Below are positions 25,659 to 35,447 of a DNA stretch of 64,000 bases, piece after piece. Origin of the DNA: CAWBLP01 sp963789495 (GTDB lineage Bacteria > Pseudomonadota > Alphaproteobacteria > Acetobacterales > Acetobacteraceae). The position numbers were made by a program, and so were the translations under genes. The stretch's first letter is position 1; each line of letters begins with the position of its first letter. The DNA is taken from positions 92,195-156,194 of the forward strand of contig CAWBLP010000015.1 in NCBI GenBank assembly GCA_963789495.1. Reading direction: 5' to 3'. The notes beneath the pieces are model-generated. The model was not told the DNA's origin, ran no database searches, and was given only the letters and a program-made list of their open reading frames with translations.

Positions 25659-25683
25659 CCGGTGCCGCATAACGCGGCACCGG
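25659..25683 (-). terminator. Hairpin terminator after cspA
   Basis: A perfect 10-bp inverted repeat (CCGGTGCCGC / GCGGCACCGG) with a 5-base loop, 18 bases beyond the cspA stop on the minus strand. No T-run follows. Confidence 0.6.
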
Positions 25684-25700
25684 GTCTCGAGGTCAGGTGG

Positions 25701-25907
25701 TTACGAAACCTGCAGGTTCACTGCGGAGGTTTTGCCCTGCTGGCCGCGCTCAATGTCATAGCTGACCTTTTGGCCCTCATTGAGACCGCGCAGACCGGCA
25801 CGCTCCACCGCCGAGATGTGCACGAAGACGTCCTTCGAGCCATCGTCCGGCTGAATGAAACCATAGCCCTTTTGGCCGTTAAACCACTTGACTGTACCTG
25901 ACGACAT
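25701..25907 (-). CDS. cspA: Cold-shock domain protein
   Basis: 68 residues, a single OB-fold cold-shock domain that binds single-stranded RNA or DNA and melts RNA structure. RNP1 is KGYGFIQPDD, RNP2 is VFVHISAVE, and the start is SGTVKWFNGQ. The ATG at 25907 follows GGAG; the GTG at 25910 is in frame. The gene has a long upstream region (about 290 bases to 26200) of lower GC, which may include a structured cold-shock leader. Confidence 0.95.
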   Translation of the reverse strand: MSSGTVKWFNGQKGYGFIQPDDGSKDVFVHISAVERAGLRGLNEGQKVSYDIERGQQGKTSAVNLQVS

Positions 25908-25910
25908 CAC

Positions 25911-26672
25911 GTCACTCCGGATAGATCGGCGACCCGCACTCTGCGGACCGTATTACTTTTCAATGGGAAGTGCCGGAAGCGAGCGTGTCGCGAACTTGGG
26001 CATGCATGACCCACGGCGAAAAGTGCCGAGAGCCGGATATGGGGCTGACTGGTGGCAAAATCCAGCGAATTTCGCGAGGTCCGGTTTATTTTGCCTGCTG
26101 CGTCGCAGCACGCGTGTGTAGGTTCAAGACCTAGGCCCCTGATGGCGTGGCATTTCCACGCCCGTCGCGTCGGCACAAAAAGGCACAGAGCACATATCAT
26201 TGATCGGGTTGAATTTCAGGCGGTGCCGGATGCCGTTCCGGCGGCCGTGTGTGTCGCGCATGACCCAATCAGCGGCGGATGGCCGGCAACCGGGCCTGTC
26301 AGGCTATGCTGCGCCTTCCACTGGACGCCAACCCCTCGAAATGCGCCACGGAATGTCCGGGCGCTCAAGGAGGGGCAAATTGCGATCCGACCAACGGCCA
26401 ATGCAGCAGGCCGCCGGCCCGGGCAGAGAGGTGCGGGGATTCCAACTGCCGCTCACCTTCGAGGGTGCCTCCGCCAGGCACATCCATGGCAATGCGCGCC
26501 CGCTGTTCGATGTCTCAGGATGCAGGCGCGGTGCGGTCGGCGCGTTCGTGGACATGGCCGCGATCGTACGGATGCGCGAAGCCATCCGGCGCAGCCGAAA
26601 TCGACGGGGATTTAAGCGGCAGCGCCCCTCGATATGGGTTCCGGAGGCGACGCTCCCGACGCTTGCCGGCGG
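25911..26672. other. Intergenic, no supported gene
   Basis: About 760 bases between cspA and the end of the giant glycosyltransferase gene. The cspA-proximal 250 bases are less GC-rich and may be the cspA leader and promoter. Around 26400-26600 a plus-strand frame reads FQLPLTFEGASARHIHGNAR and FDVSGCRRGAVGAFVDMAAI, which could be a relic of a regulatory domain, but no start, ribosome site or family match was convincing. Confidence 0.4.
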
Positions 26673-29600
26673 TCAGGCCGCTGCGGCCTGTGAGCCATTG
26701 CGGCGCGGGCGTGCGGTCGCCGTTTCCATCCGCGCAACCGCCTGCCAGGCCTCGCGTCGCTGGGCGGCCTGACTGGACAGTGTCCCGCTCGCGCGCAGGC
26801 TTTCCATGGCCGCCTGGCCAAGGCGTCGTCGCAGAGCACCGTCGCGCACCAACCGGCTCATCGCTGCGTACCAGGCCTCTGGCCGGTTCGCCACCAGCAG
26901 GCCGCCAGGGCCATCGGCCAGGGAGCCCCGATACACCGGCCCCTCCGACACCAGCACCGCCAGTCCGATGGCGGCGTAGTCCAGCGCCTTCAACGCGGAC
27001 TTGCAGCGATTAAAGGCGGTATCGGCCAACGGGGCCAGGCCGATGTCCCAGGCCGGTTGCGCGGTAAGCCAGGTCACGAAACCGGGGTAGGAACCGCTTG
27101 CCGTGATCGGCAGTCCCGGCCGATGGATCCAGTCGGGCAGGCCGGCGCGCGTGGTGACGCCCAGCATGTCGATGCTCACCCGGTCACCGAATTCCTGCTT
27201 CAGCCGCGCCAAAGCGGGTTCGATGATCGCGAAATCGGCGTCATGGGTCGCGGTTCCCATGCAAAGGATCCGGACCGGTCCCTGTTGCCTGCGCCGGTCG
27301 GGGGGCAGATCGCACCAGATCCGCTCATCCAGTCCGTTCGGCACGACACGGATATCGGAACGCAGTGCGGCCAGGCTGTCGGCCAGCGTCGGGGTGGAGG
27401 TCCAGACCGCGTCGGCGCCTCGCAGCAGGCGCTGCACGAGTTTCGTTTTCGGCCGCAGCTCCGCCGCATCGGCATGATTGCGCGGGATGTGCAACAGATC
27501 GTCGTCGATGTCATACAGCAGCTTCGCGCCGGTCTCGCGGCAATGCGCGATCAGGGCATCGGCGGTTGCCAGGGTCGGGATCGCATAGCGCTGGGTGACA
27601 ATGATGTCGGCCCGGTATCTGGCTACATCTTCGGCATCAGCAAGCACGACATCGAAGTCGCGGGCAATCTCAGGATGATTGAGTGGCAATAACAAACGGA
27701 TATAGGCGCAGGGGGTCAGCGCGCCGCTGTCGAATCGCTCGGGAATGACGACGATGGTGGTGCGGCCCAGGCGCCGCAGATCGATCGGTCCGCGGCGCGG
27801 CTTCGCGGTCCCGACCGTTTCAGGCAGATAATCCCTGGCATAGAAGTCCGCGAGCGGTGGCCGCTGCGGGGGCTTGCGCGGTAGCGGACGTTGCAGTGCG
27901 GTGCGCACGGATTGGAACGCAGCGAGCCATTCCTCGGGCGCGGCGCGCGGATCGACCAGAAACGACAACGGCCGCCCCTCGATCCGTTCGGGGAAGGCGC
28001 CGATATTGCTGGCCACGACGGGCAGTCCGGCGGTGATCGCCGCGCTCAGCGTGTAGCTGTAGGTTTCCGGCCACTGTGCGGGCAGCCATGCGAGATGCGG
28101 TTTCACCCGGGCGAGCAGCTCCGGCAGCGCGCCCTCGTCGTACTGTCCCGTCAGCTTGATCCGCCGAACGACGCTTGGCGGCAGTTCTTCTTCGGGATGG
28201 CCGATCAGGTGGAACTCTACCTCTGTTGGATCCGCTGCCTCGATCACCGAGATGGCTGGGTGCATGCCCTTGTGCGGCGCAAGTACGCCGAGCAGGGCCA
28301 CACGGAGTTTGCCACCTTGCAGGGGCGGCGGGTCGATCGGCCATGGACCGGGTGCGACCGGCTCATGCGGCACCACGATCGCGCGGTCCGCCACGCCGAA
28401 GCGGACCAGTCGGTCGCGCACGTCCCGGCTGGGGCAGATCACGCGTTCGGCTTCCTGGAACAGCCATGTGAACTGTCCGCGCCAGGCCAGGATGTCGCGT
28501 GCGCCGTGGGAGGGGCTGTCCGCGATGCAGGCATTGCAGGTTGCCGGTCCCGGCTCACCGCAGAAGAAGCTGTCCTTCCACGGCAGCATGTTCACTTGCG
28601 GGCACAGGGCGAAATAGTCGTGCACCGTCACATCGAATGGTACGTTCAACCGATGCAGCAGCGTACGCGCATCGAGGTCCATGCCGAGCAGATGGTGCAC
28701 ATGCGCGCGCACGACAGGAAATGCGCGCAGCACCGTGACCAGGTCGGCAATGCGTTCCTCCGGCAGCACCAGGTCGGGATGATCCGGCGTCGCGGCGACC
28801 GTCAGCGACGCCCCGCGTGTGGTCGCGCGCAGCAGCAGCACATGGGCCCGCCCTGCCAGATGCTGCACCAGGCGGTCGATGTGGCGGTCCACGCCACCAC
28901 CCAGGCCATGCGACAGCATCAACAGGACTGGCAATTTCGAGCGATGGAACAGCGCGATGGTGACCGCGAAACGCGACGGGCCCGCGGCGTCGAGCTTCAC
29001 ATGCTGGGCAACGATGCGCCGGTATTGCGGATACCGCCGAACCAGCAGCTCCAATCCTGCGGCTGCCGCTGAGTCGCTGCCGGCGCCGAAACTGACGGCC
29101 CCCTCGTGATACACGAAGGTGTCGCAGGCCAGCATGTGGTGCCAGCCGCGTGCGCTGGCGCGCATGCAGAAGTCGTTCTCTTCGCCGTAGCCCTTGCCGA
29201 AGGTCTTTTCGTCGAACAGCCCGACATCGTCGAGCGCGTCGCGACGGATATACATGCAGAAGCCGACTGTGGTGGGCACTTCCACCTGCCGGCCTGCGTT
29301 CACGGCGTGGCAGGCGGCGTCCAACGCCTGCAACGACATGTCGAACGGCATCGGTCCGCCGATCGTGCCGGGATAGCCACAGATCGTGGCGTTGTTGGAA
29401 AACGGTGACACCGACGCGATGCGCGATCCCGCGTAGGCATTGGCCGCCAACCGACGCAGCCAGCCCGCCGGAACCTCGGTATCGCTGTTGAGCAGGGCGA
29501 CATCGTGGGTCCCGGCCGCCTGCATGCCGCGATTGACAGAGGCGACGAAGCCGAGGTTGCGGCGGTTGCGCAGCAGCATGATGTGCCCGGCGGTCGCCAG

Positions 29601-30215
29601 CCCGGCCAGCAACCCCGCCAGGCCCGGTTCCGGCGAGCAGTCATCGACCACGATGATGCGGCCCGACGGCCGGTTCGGGTCGGCCAGCACGCTCTCCAGG
29701 CAGCGCTGCGTCTCGGCGAGACCCCGGTACACCGGCACCACGATATCGACGCGGACGTTACCGGGGAAGACGAAGGCCGCGGCCTTGGATGGCAGGTAAT
29801 CGCGAATGTCGATCGGCTTTTCGGTCAGCCAGCCGCGCGCGGCACCAAACCGCAGATGGTGCAGCAGCGGGTTCTTGAGTCCCTCAGGATGCTGATCCGC
29901 GTACCACGCGGCGTCGAACCGGGGATGCGGATTGCGCAGTTCCGGCGCCCCGCATTGCAGGTAATGCACCAGGGGAAGCAGGCCACTGGCCGCGACGTCG
30001 GGATAGTGCTCCTGGTACCACGCCCCATCGAACCAGCGGTTCGGATCGCGTCCCTCGGCGGCGCCCCAGGTCAGGAAGTGATGCAGCGGATCGGTCCCGA
30101 CCGACTGAACGTCCGGATAGCGCATGCGATACCAGGCCGGGTCGAAGAGCCCACCCAGATTGGCCCCCAACCCTCCCAGCGGGTTATGCAATGTCTCGTC
30201 CAAGGAAGGCGGCAT
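26673..30215 (-). CDS. Giant multidomain glycosyltransferase (three N-terminal repeats, GT2, two GT4-like domains)
   Basis: 1180 residues without a signal peptide. Residues ~22-135 hold three ~45-residue repeats (FDPAWYRMRYPDV, FDGAWYQEHYPDV, FDAAWYADQHPEG, each with an LxHxLxxGAxExRxP-like end). Residues ~155-400 are a GT-A family 2 domain: VDIVVPVYRGLAETQRCLES, IIVVDDCSPE, DVALLNSDTEVPAGWL, GKGYGEENDFCMRASARGW. Residues ~430-800 are GT4-like (LMLSHGLGGGVDRHIDRLVQ, RVALLGVLAPHKGMHPAISV). Residues ~810-1150 are a second GT4-like domain (DIDDDLLHIPRNHADAAEL, RVVPNGLDERIW, WDIGLAPLADTAFNRCKSAL). It likely builds a surface polysaccharide or glycan chain in several steps. No transport genes flank it. 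Confidence 0.85.
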   Translation of the reverse strand: MPPSLDETLHNPLGGLGANLGGLFDPAWYRMRYPDVQSVGTDPLHHFLTWGAAEGRDPNRWFDGAWYQEHYPDVAASGLLPLVHYLQCGAPELRNPHPRFDAAWYADQHPEGLKNPLLHHLRFGAARGWLTEKPIDIRDYLPSKAAAFVFPGNVRVDIVVPVYRGLAETQRCLESVLADPNRPSGRIIVVDDCSPEPGLAGLLAGLATAGHIMLLRNRRNLGFVASVNRGMQAAGTHDVALLNSDTEVPAGWLRRLAANAYAGSRIASVSPFSNNATICGYPGTIGGPMPFDMSLQALDAACHAVNAGRQVEVPTTVGFCMYIRRDALDDVGLFDEKTFGKGYGEENDFCMRASARGWHHMLACDTFVYHEGAVSFGAGSDSAAAAGLELLVRRYPQYRRIVAQHVKLDAAGPSRFAVTIALFHRSKLPVLLMLSHGLGGGVDRHIDRLVQHLAGRAHVLLLRATTRGASLTVAATPDHPDLVLPEERIADLVTVLRAFPVVRAHVHHLLGMDLDARTLLHRLNVPFDVTVHDYFALCPQVNMLPWKDSFFCGEPGPATCNACIADSPSHGARDILAWRGQFTWLFQEAERVICPSRDVRDRLVRFGVADRAIVVPHEPVAPGPWPIDPPPLQGGKLRVALLGVLAPHKGMHPAISVIEAADPTEVEFHLIGHPEEELPPSVVRRIKLTGQYDEGALPELLARVKPHLAWLPAQWPETYSYTLSAAITAGLPVVASNIGAFPERIEGRPLSFLVDPRAAPEEWLAAFQSVRTALQRPLPRKPPQRPPLADFYARDYLPETVGTAKPRRGPIDLRRLGRTTIVVIPERFDSGALTPCAYIRLLLPLNHPEIARDFDVVLADAEDVARYRADIIVTQRYAIPTLATADALIAHCRETGAKLLYDIDDDLLHIPRNHADAAELRPKTKLVQRLLRGADAVWTSTPTLADSLAALRSDIRVVPNGLDERIWCDLPPDRRRQQGPVRILCMGTATHDADFAIIEPALARLKQEFGDRVSIDMLGVTTRAGLPDWIHRPGLPITASGSYPGFVTWLTAQPAWDIGLAPLADTAFNRCKSALKALDYAAIGLAVLVSEGPVYRGSLADGPGGLLVANRPEAWYAAMSRLVRDGALRRRLGQAAMESLRASGTLSSQAAQRREAWQAVARMETATARPRRNGSQAAAA

Positions 30216-30505
30216 GGGCAGTCCGGGTTCCGATTCGTTCAGTGTCGGGCGAGCCGATTTGGCACCAGGCCATTCGAGGTCTCGACCGTTCCGCCGAACG
30301 TCCCCTCGGCTTCCTCCGGATCAGGATGCGGAGTCAAGCAGTTCTACATCCTCGGGTTGCGAATGGGGTGCGGCGCGGCACGGCGTCCTGACCCGGTGAT
30401 CGTGGCGGCCGGGCGCGGACGGCTCGTCCTCCCAATGGCCGCTGTGCCATCTTGCCGACGCTGCGTCGGCGGCACAGAGTTGCAGTGATGGAAGAGGTGC
30501 AATCG

Positions 30506-31873
30506 ATGGATTTCGATCTGTTCGTGATCGGTGGCGGTTCGGCTGGTGTCCGCTGTGCGCGCATCGCCGCAGGCCATGGTGCGCGGGTGGGGATCGCCGA
30601 ATCGCGCTTCTGGGGCGGGACCTGCGTCAATGTCGGCTGCGTGCCGAAGAAGCTGCTGGTGCAGGCCGGCGAGTACGGCGCGTGGGCGGAGGATGCCGCC
30701 GGGTTCGGCTGGACCATCAAGAAGGGACCGCATGACTGGGCCAAGCTGATCGCCGCGAAGGATCGGGAGATCAAGCGGCTCAACGGGATCTATCTCCGGC
30801 TGCTCGACAATGCGGGCGCCACGTCGTTCGACGCGCACGCCACGTTCGTGGACGCGCATACGCTGGATGTCGGGGGCACGCGGGTCACGGCGGAGCGGAT
30901 CGTCATCGCAACGGGTGGCTATCCGGAGCGTCCACCGATTCCGGGCGCGGAGCTGGGTATCATCTCCGATGACGCCTTCTTCCTGCCGAAGGTGCCGCGC
31001 CAGGTTGCCATCGTCGGCTCCGGCTATATTGCCGTGGAATTTGCCGGGATTTTCCAGGCACTGGGCGCGGAGGTCCATCTGATCTTCCGTCAGCCGCTGC
31101 CGCTGCGCGGCTTCGACCTCGACCTGCGGGAGGGTCTGGCTGAGGCGCTGGGGGCGCACGGCATTGCCCTGTATCCGGGCTGCCTGCCCTCCAGGGTGGA
31201 GGCGGATGGCGAGCGGCGCGTGCTGAGCTACGGCGAGGGACGCAAGCTGCACGCCGACCTGGTGTTCTTCGCCACCGGCCGGCGCCCGGCGACACGCAAT
31301 CTCGGATTGGAGCAGGCCGGCGTCGCCACCAACGCCGCCGGCGCCGTCGCCGTGGATGCGCATCTGCGCACCAGCCAGCACCACATCTACGCCATGGGCG
31401 ACGTCACCGACCGGATCAATCTGACGCCGGTGGCCACGGCCGAGGGCCACGCGCTGGCGGATTCGCTGTTCGGCGGCACCGGGCGGACCGTGTCTCTGGC
31501 CAACGTTCCGTCGGCGGTGTTCTCCACGCCACCGATCGCCACCGTCGGCATGACCGAGGAGCAGGCCGCGGCGCACGGGCCGGTCGATGTCTATGTCAGC
31601 AAGTTCACCCCGATGCGGCACACCTTGTCGGGCCGCAACCGCAAGACACTGATGAAGCTGATCGTGGATCACGCCAGCCAGAAGGTGCTGGGGGCCCACA
31701 TGCTGGGCGAGGATTCGCCGGAGATCATCCAGGGCATCGCGATTGCGATCGTAATGGGCGCCACCAAGGCAGACTTCGACCGCACGATCGGCATCCATCC
31801 GACCGCGGCCGAGGAATTCGTCACTCTGCGTAGCCGCACCCGGACGGTGGGCGTGGCCAGGCCGGCGGAATAG
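30506..31873 (+). CDS. gor: Glutathione-disulfide reductase
   Basis: 455 residues. An FAD/NADPH flavoprotein that regenerates reduced glutathione in the cytoplasm. The FAD-binding start is MDFDLFVIGGGSAGVRCARI, the redox-active disulfide is GGTCVNVGCVPKKLLVQAG, the NADPH fold is VAIVGSGYIAVEFAGIFQAL, IYAMGDVTDRINLTPVATAE follows, and the C-terminal catalytic His-Glu is in GIHPTAAEEFVTL. The start at 30506 has AGAGGTG upstream; ATG 30488 and one at 30452 are also in frame. Divergent from the giant glycosyltransferase. Confidence 0.93.
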   Translation: MDFDLFVIGGGSAGVRCARIAAGHGARVGIAESRFWGGTCVNVGCVPKKLLVQAGEYGAWAEDAAGFGWTIKKGPHDWAKLIAAKDREIKRLNGIYLRLLDNAGATSFDAHATFVDAHTLDVGGTRVTAERIVIATGGYPERPPIPGAELGIISDDAFFLPKVPRQVAIVGSGYIAVEFAGIFQALGAEVHLIFRQPLPLRGFDLDLREGLAEALGAHGIALYPGCLPSRVEADGERRVLSYGEGRKLHADLVFFATGRRPATRNLGLEQAGVATNAAGAVAVDAHLRTSQHHIYAMGDVTDRINLTPVATAEGHALADSLFGGTGRTVSLANVPSAVFSTPPIATVGMTEEQAAAHGPVDVYVSKFTPMRHTLSGRNRKTLMKLIVDHASQKVLGAHMLGEDSPEIIQGIAIAIVMGATKADFDRTIGIHPTAAEEFVTLRSRTRTVGVARPAE

Positions 31874-31997
31874 GCCTGGACGGGATTGCGCTTTGTCATT
31901 CCAATGGCGGCGCGGCGGCGCCGGATGTGACCTTCCGATGGAGAGGGCGGTCGGCGCGAAACGCCGGCCCAAGAACGAATAATCGGAGGACCAACCC

Positions 31998-33577
31998 ATG
32001 CGTCGGCGCAACTTCATCGCGGGGGGGATGGCTGCCCTGGCCGCCCCCTTGCCGCGAGCAGCGATCGGCGGCCAGACGAAGACCCTGATCTTCGTCCCGC
32101 AGGCAAATCTGACCAGTCTCGATCCGGTCTGGACGACGGCCACCGTCACCCGGAACTTCTCCCTGATGGTCTACGAAAATCTCTACGGCCGCGACGAGGC
32201 GTTCAATCCCCGCCCGCAGATGTCGAAGGCCATGTCATCGACGATGATGGCCGGCGCTGGACCATGCGGCTGCGCGAAGGACTGCTGTTCCATGACGGCT
32301 CGCCGGTGCTGGCGCGCGACTGCGTCGCGTCGCTGCAGCGCTGGCTGAAGCGCGATGCGGTCAATGAAACCTTCAATGCCCGCGTCGATGCAATCGAGGC
32401 GCCGGACGATCGCACCCTGGTCTGGCGGTTGAAGAAGCCATTCCCGCTGCTGGCGCATTTCCTGTCGAAGGTGCAGCCGCAGCCGATCATCCAGCCGGCC
32501 CGCCTGGCGGCCACCGACCCGTTCAAGCAGGTGACCGAGATCGTCGGCTGCGGGCCGTTTCGCTTCCTGGCCGACGAGTATGTTTCGGGCAGCCACGCGG
32601 CCTTCGCCCGTTTCGATCGCTACACGCCGCGCCAGGAGCCGGCGTCCTACACCGCGGGCGGCCACAAGGTGCTGGTGGACCGGGTCGAATGGCGGATCAT
32701 TCCGGACCCGGCCACAGCGACCAATGCGCTGACCGCCGGCGAGGTGGACTGGGTCGAACTGCCGCAGCCCGACCTGATCCCGATGCTGAAACGGACCTCT
32801 GGCGTGGTCACCGGCCTGCTGGATATCTACGGCACGGTCGCCATCCTGCGGCCGAACCACCTCAACCCGCCGACCAGCAATGTCGGTGTCCGGCGCGCGA
32901 TGATGGCCGCGGTCGATCCGCAGGAAGCCCTGATGGCTGCGATGGGCGAGGACCCCGCCGGCTGGCGTGCGCCAATGGGCTATTTCCTGCCTGGTTCGCC
33001 GGCCGCCAACGAGGCGGGCATGGCGTTCCGCCGCAAGCGCTGGAGCACCGACGAGGTCAAGGCGATGCTCGACAAGGCCGGCTATGGCGGGGAACGCCTG
33101 GTGCTGATGCATCCGACCGATCAGGTGATCTACAACGCCTTCATTACGGTGGTGGCCGACTCGTTCCGCAAGGTGGGCCTCAACGTCGATGAGCAGTCGA
33201 TGGACTGGGGCACCATCGTGCAGCGTCGCACCAGCAAGGCGGCGCTGGACAAGGGCGGCTGGTCGCTGTTTCCCGCCGGCGCGCCCGGGCCGGAATATGT
33301 CGATCCGATGCTGGCCAATACATTGCGCAGCACCGGGGCGAAGGCGTGGTTCGGCTGGCCGGACGATCCGAAGCTGGAGGCGGCCTATGAAGCCTGGATC
33401 GATGCGCCGACCGAGGCCGCGCGGCGCACCCAGGAGACCGAGTTCCAGCTCGCGGCATTCGCTTCGGTCCCGAGCATTCCGCTTGGCCAATATCTGCCGC
33501 AGGCAGCATGGCGTTCGAACGTGACGGGGCTGCTGAGAGGCTCCGCGCCGGTGTTCTGGGGCGCCGACAAGGCCTGA
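31998..33577 (+). pseudogene. Peptide-type ABC transporter substrate-binding protein, one frameshift
   Basis: A family 5 solute-binding protein of ~525 residues if repaired. The N-terminal part (MRRRNFIAGGMAALAAPLPR, a Tat-like twin-Arg signal) reads LIFVPQANLTSLDPVWTTAT and VYENLYGRDEAFNPRPQM. Frame is lost near 32222 and resumes as DDGRRWTMRLREGLLFHDG, FNARVDAIEAPDDRTLVWRL, GCGPFRFLADEYVSGSHAAF and RVEWRIIPDPATATNALTAG to the end. Here one base is missing (or two are extra), unlike the +1 breaks elsewhere. GGAGG is 8 bases upstream of the ATG. Permease genes are not adjacent. Confidence 0.85.
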
Positions 33578-33689
33578 CAGGCCAGGGCCTGGCAGGTCTG
33601 GGGCCGGCTCGGTCCGATGCCGCGCGGCGAGGCGGGGCATCCGCGGGCGGGTCGGTCCCTGCCGCCCGCATGACCAGGATGCTCCCAGG

Positions 33690-33860
33690 GCAATCACACT
33701 TGGCGACAGCGCGGGAGCACCCGCTCGGTTTGGTGCGAACTGCAACGAGGCAAGGCTTTCAACACGGAGGAAGAACGAGGATGCGGAGGGCCACGGGAGG
33801 TCGGTGACTTCACGACGGCCATGGCGCTGTCACCAACTCCGTCGCCCTCGTTGTTTCTCG
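33690..33860. repeat. Dispersed repeat family 3, copy 1 (in 33578-34048 intergenic)
   Basis: Contains AAGGCTTTCAACACGGAGGA, AGAACGAGGATGCGGAGGGC, CACGGGAGGTCGGTGA and a downstream partly inverted CACCAACTCCGTCGCCCTCG. A related block is at 59085-59240 (AAGCATTCACCACGGAGGCA, GAGCGCCACGGAGTCGGTGA). No gene is supported between 33578 and 34048. Confidence 0.55.
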
Positions 33861-34048
33861 TGATGAAAAATCTCGCTTCGCTATGGTTCACGCCAGACCA
33901 GAGGCCTTCTCGCCTCGGCCGCCGACCGCCCGGGCCGGGCCAAATGCGATCAGCTTGAGAATGCACCGGCCCCTGCTCCGGCCCCCTGTGCCGGCCCATG
34001 TAGCCAATTGACCGATTTCGCGACATAACGGCGGCAAGGAGAACCGCC

Positions 34049-35443
34049 ATGACCACCACTGCCCCGCGCTGGACGCCCGATTCCTGGCGCAACCGCCCGA
34101 TCCGCCAGGCGCCGACCTATCCGGATCCGGCGAAGTTGGAGGCGATGGAGCGCCGCCTGGGCAGGTATCCGCCGCTGGTATTCGCCGGCGAGGCGCGGCG
34201 GCTCAAGTCGCAGCTTGCGCTGGCGGCCGAAGGCAAGGCCTTCGTCCTGCAGGGTGGCGACTGTGCCGAGAGCTTCAGCGATTTCACCGCCAATATCATC
34301 CGCGACACGTTTCGGGTGTTGTTGCAGATGGCGGTGGTGCTGACCTTCGGCGCGCGGTTGCCGGTGGTGAAGATTGGACGCATGGCCGGACAGTTTGCCA
34401 AGCCGCGCTCGTCGGACACCGAGACTCAGGGGGATGTTACGCTGCCGAGCTATCGGGGTGATATCATCAATCGGCCGGAGTTCACGCCCGAGGCGCGCAT
34501 CCCCGATCCGGCCCACATGGAATTCGCCTATTTCCAGTCCGCCTCGACACTGAACCTGCTGCGCGCCTTCGCCTCCGGCGGCTATGCCGACCTGCACGAG
34601 GTGCATCGCTGGAACCTGGGCTTCGTCGAGCGCTCGCCGCTGGCCGAACGGTATTGCGACCTGGCGCATCGCATCGATGAGACGCTGGCCTTCATGACCG
34701 CCTGCGGCATGACCAGCGCCACCACGCGCGACCTGCGCGAGACGGATTTCTACGTCAGCCACGAAGCGTTGCTGCTGCCGTTCGAGCAGGCGTTGACCCG
34801 GGTCGATTCCACCACCGGCGATTGGTACGGTTGCAGCGCGCATTTCCTCTGGATCGGCGATCGCACCCGCCAGGCCGACGGCGCCCATGTGGAGTTCCTG
34901 CGCGGGCTCAGGAACCCGATCGGCATGAAGGTGGGACCGACGCAGGAGCCGGACGACCTGCTGCGGCTGCTGGACCTGCTCAACCCGGCTAATGAGGCGG
35001 GCCGGATCACATTGATCAGCCGCATGGGCGCCGACAAGGTGGGCGCCAAGCTGCCGCCGCTGCTGCGCGCGGTGGAGCGGGCGGGTCACAAGGTGGTCTG
35101 GCTGTGCGATCCGATGCACGGCAATACGATTTCCACCGTCAACAAGCTGAAGACCCGCAATTTCGATTCGATCCTGTCTGAGGTTCGCAACTTCTGCGAC
35201 ATCCATGCGTCCGAGGGGACCTGTGCCGGCGGCGTCCATGTCGAAATGACCGGACAGGACGTGACCGAATGCACCGGTGGCGCGCATCGGCTCAGCGAGG
35301 CCGACCTCACCGAGCGCTATGAGACCTTCTGCGATCCGCGGCTGAATGCCGGCCAATCGCTGGAATTGGCATTCCTGGTGGCGGAGGAATTGAAGGAGCG
35401 GCGGGCGTCGGAAGGCCAGCTGCCGGCTGTCGCCGCACAATGA
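34049..35443 (+). CDS. Class II (plant-type) 3-deoxy-7-phosphoheptulonate synthase
   Basis: 464 residues. It condenses PEP and erythrose-4-phosphate to DAHP, the first step of the shikimate pathway. Class II hallmarks: WTPDSWRNRPIRQAPTYPDP, KAFVLQGGDCAESFSDFTAN, VVKIGRMAGQFAKPRSSDTE, LPSYRGDIINRPEFTPEAR, VYVSHEALLLPFEQAL-type region (FYVSHEALLLPFEQALTR), HFLWIGDRTRQADGAHVEFL, RNPIGMKVGPTQEPDDLLRL, WLCDPMHGNTISTVNKLKTR and GTCAGGVHVEMTGQDVTECT. AAGGAG lies 8 bases upstream. The stop is 4 bases from the next gene's start. Confidence 0.96.
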   Translation: MTTTAPRWTPDSWRNRPIRQAPTYPDPAKLEAMERRLGRYPPLVFAGEARRLKSQLALAAEGKAFVLQGGDCAESFSDFTANIIRDTFRVLLQMAVVLTFGARLPVVKIGRMAGQFAKPRSSDTETQGDVTLPSYRGDIINRPEFTPEARIPDPAHMEFAYFQSASTLNLLRAFASGGYADLHEVHRWNLGFVERSPLAERYCDLAHRIDETLAFMTACGMTSATTRDLRETDFYVSHEALLLPFEQALTRVDSTTGDWYGCSAHFLWIGDRTRQADGAHVEFLRGLRNPIGMKVGPTQEPDDLLRLLDLLNPANEAGRITLISRMGADKVGAKLPPLLRAVERAGHKVVWLCDPMHGNTISTVNKLKTRNFDSILSEVRNFCDIHASEGTCAGGVHVEMTGQDVTECTGGAHRLSEADLTERYETFCDPRLNAGQSLELAFLVAEELKERRASEGQLPAVAAQ

Positions 35444-35447
35444 CCGC

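Noticed and set aside
26200..26772. Plus-strand frame between cspA and the giant glycosyltransferase
   Set aside because: Some protein-like text, but no family match, no ribosome site, and it runs into the convergent gene.
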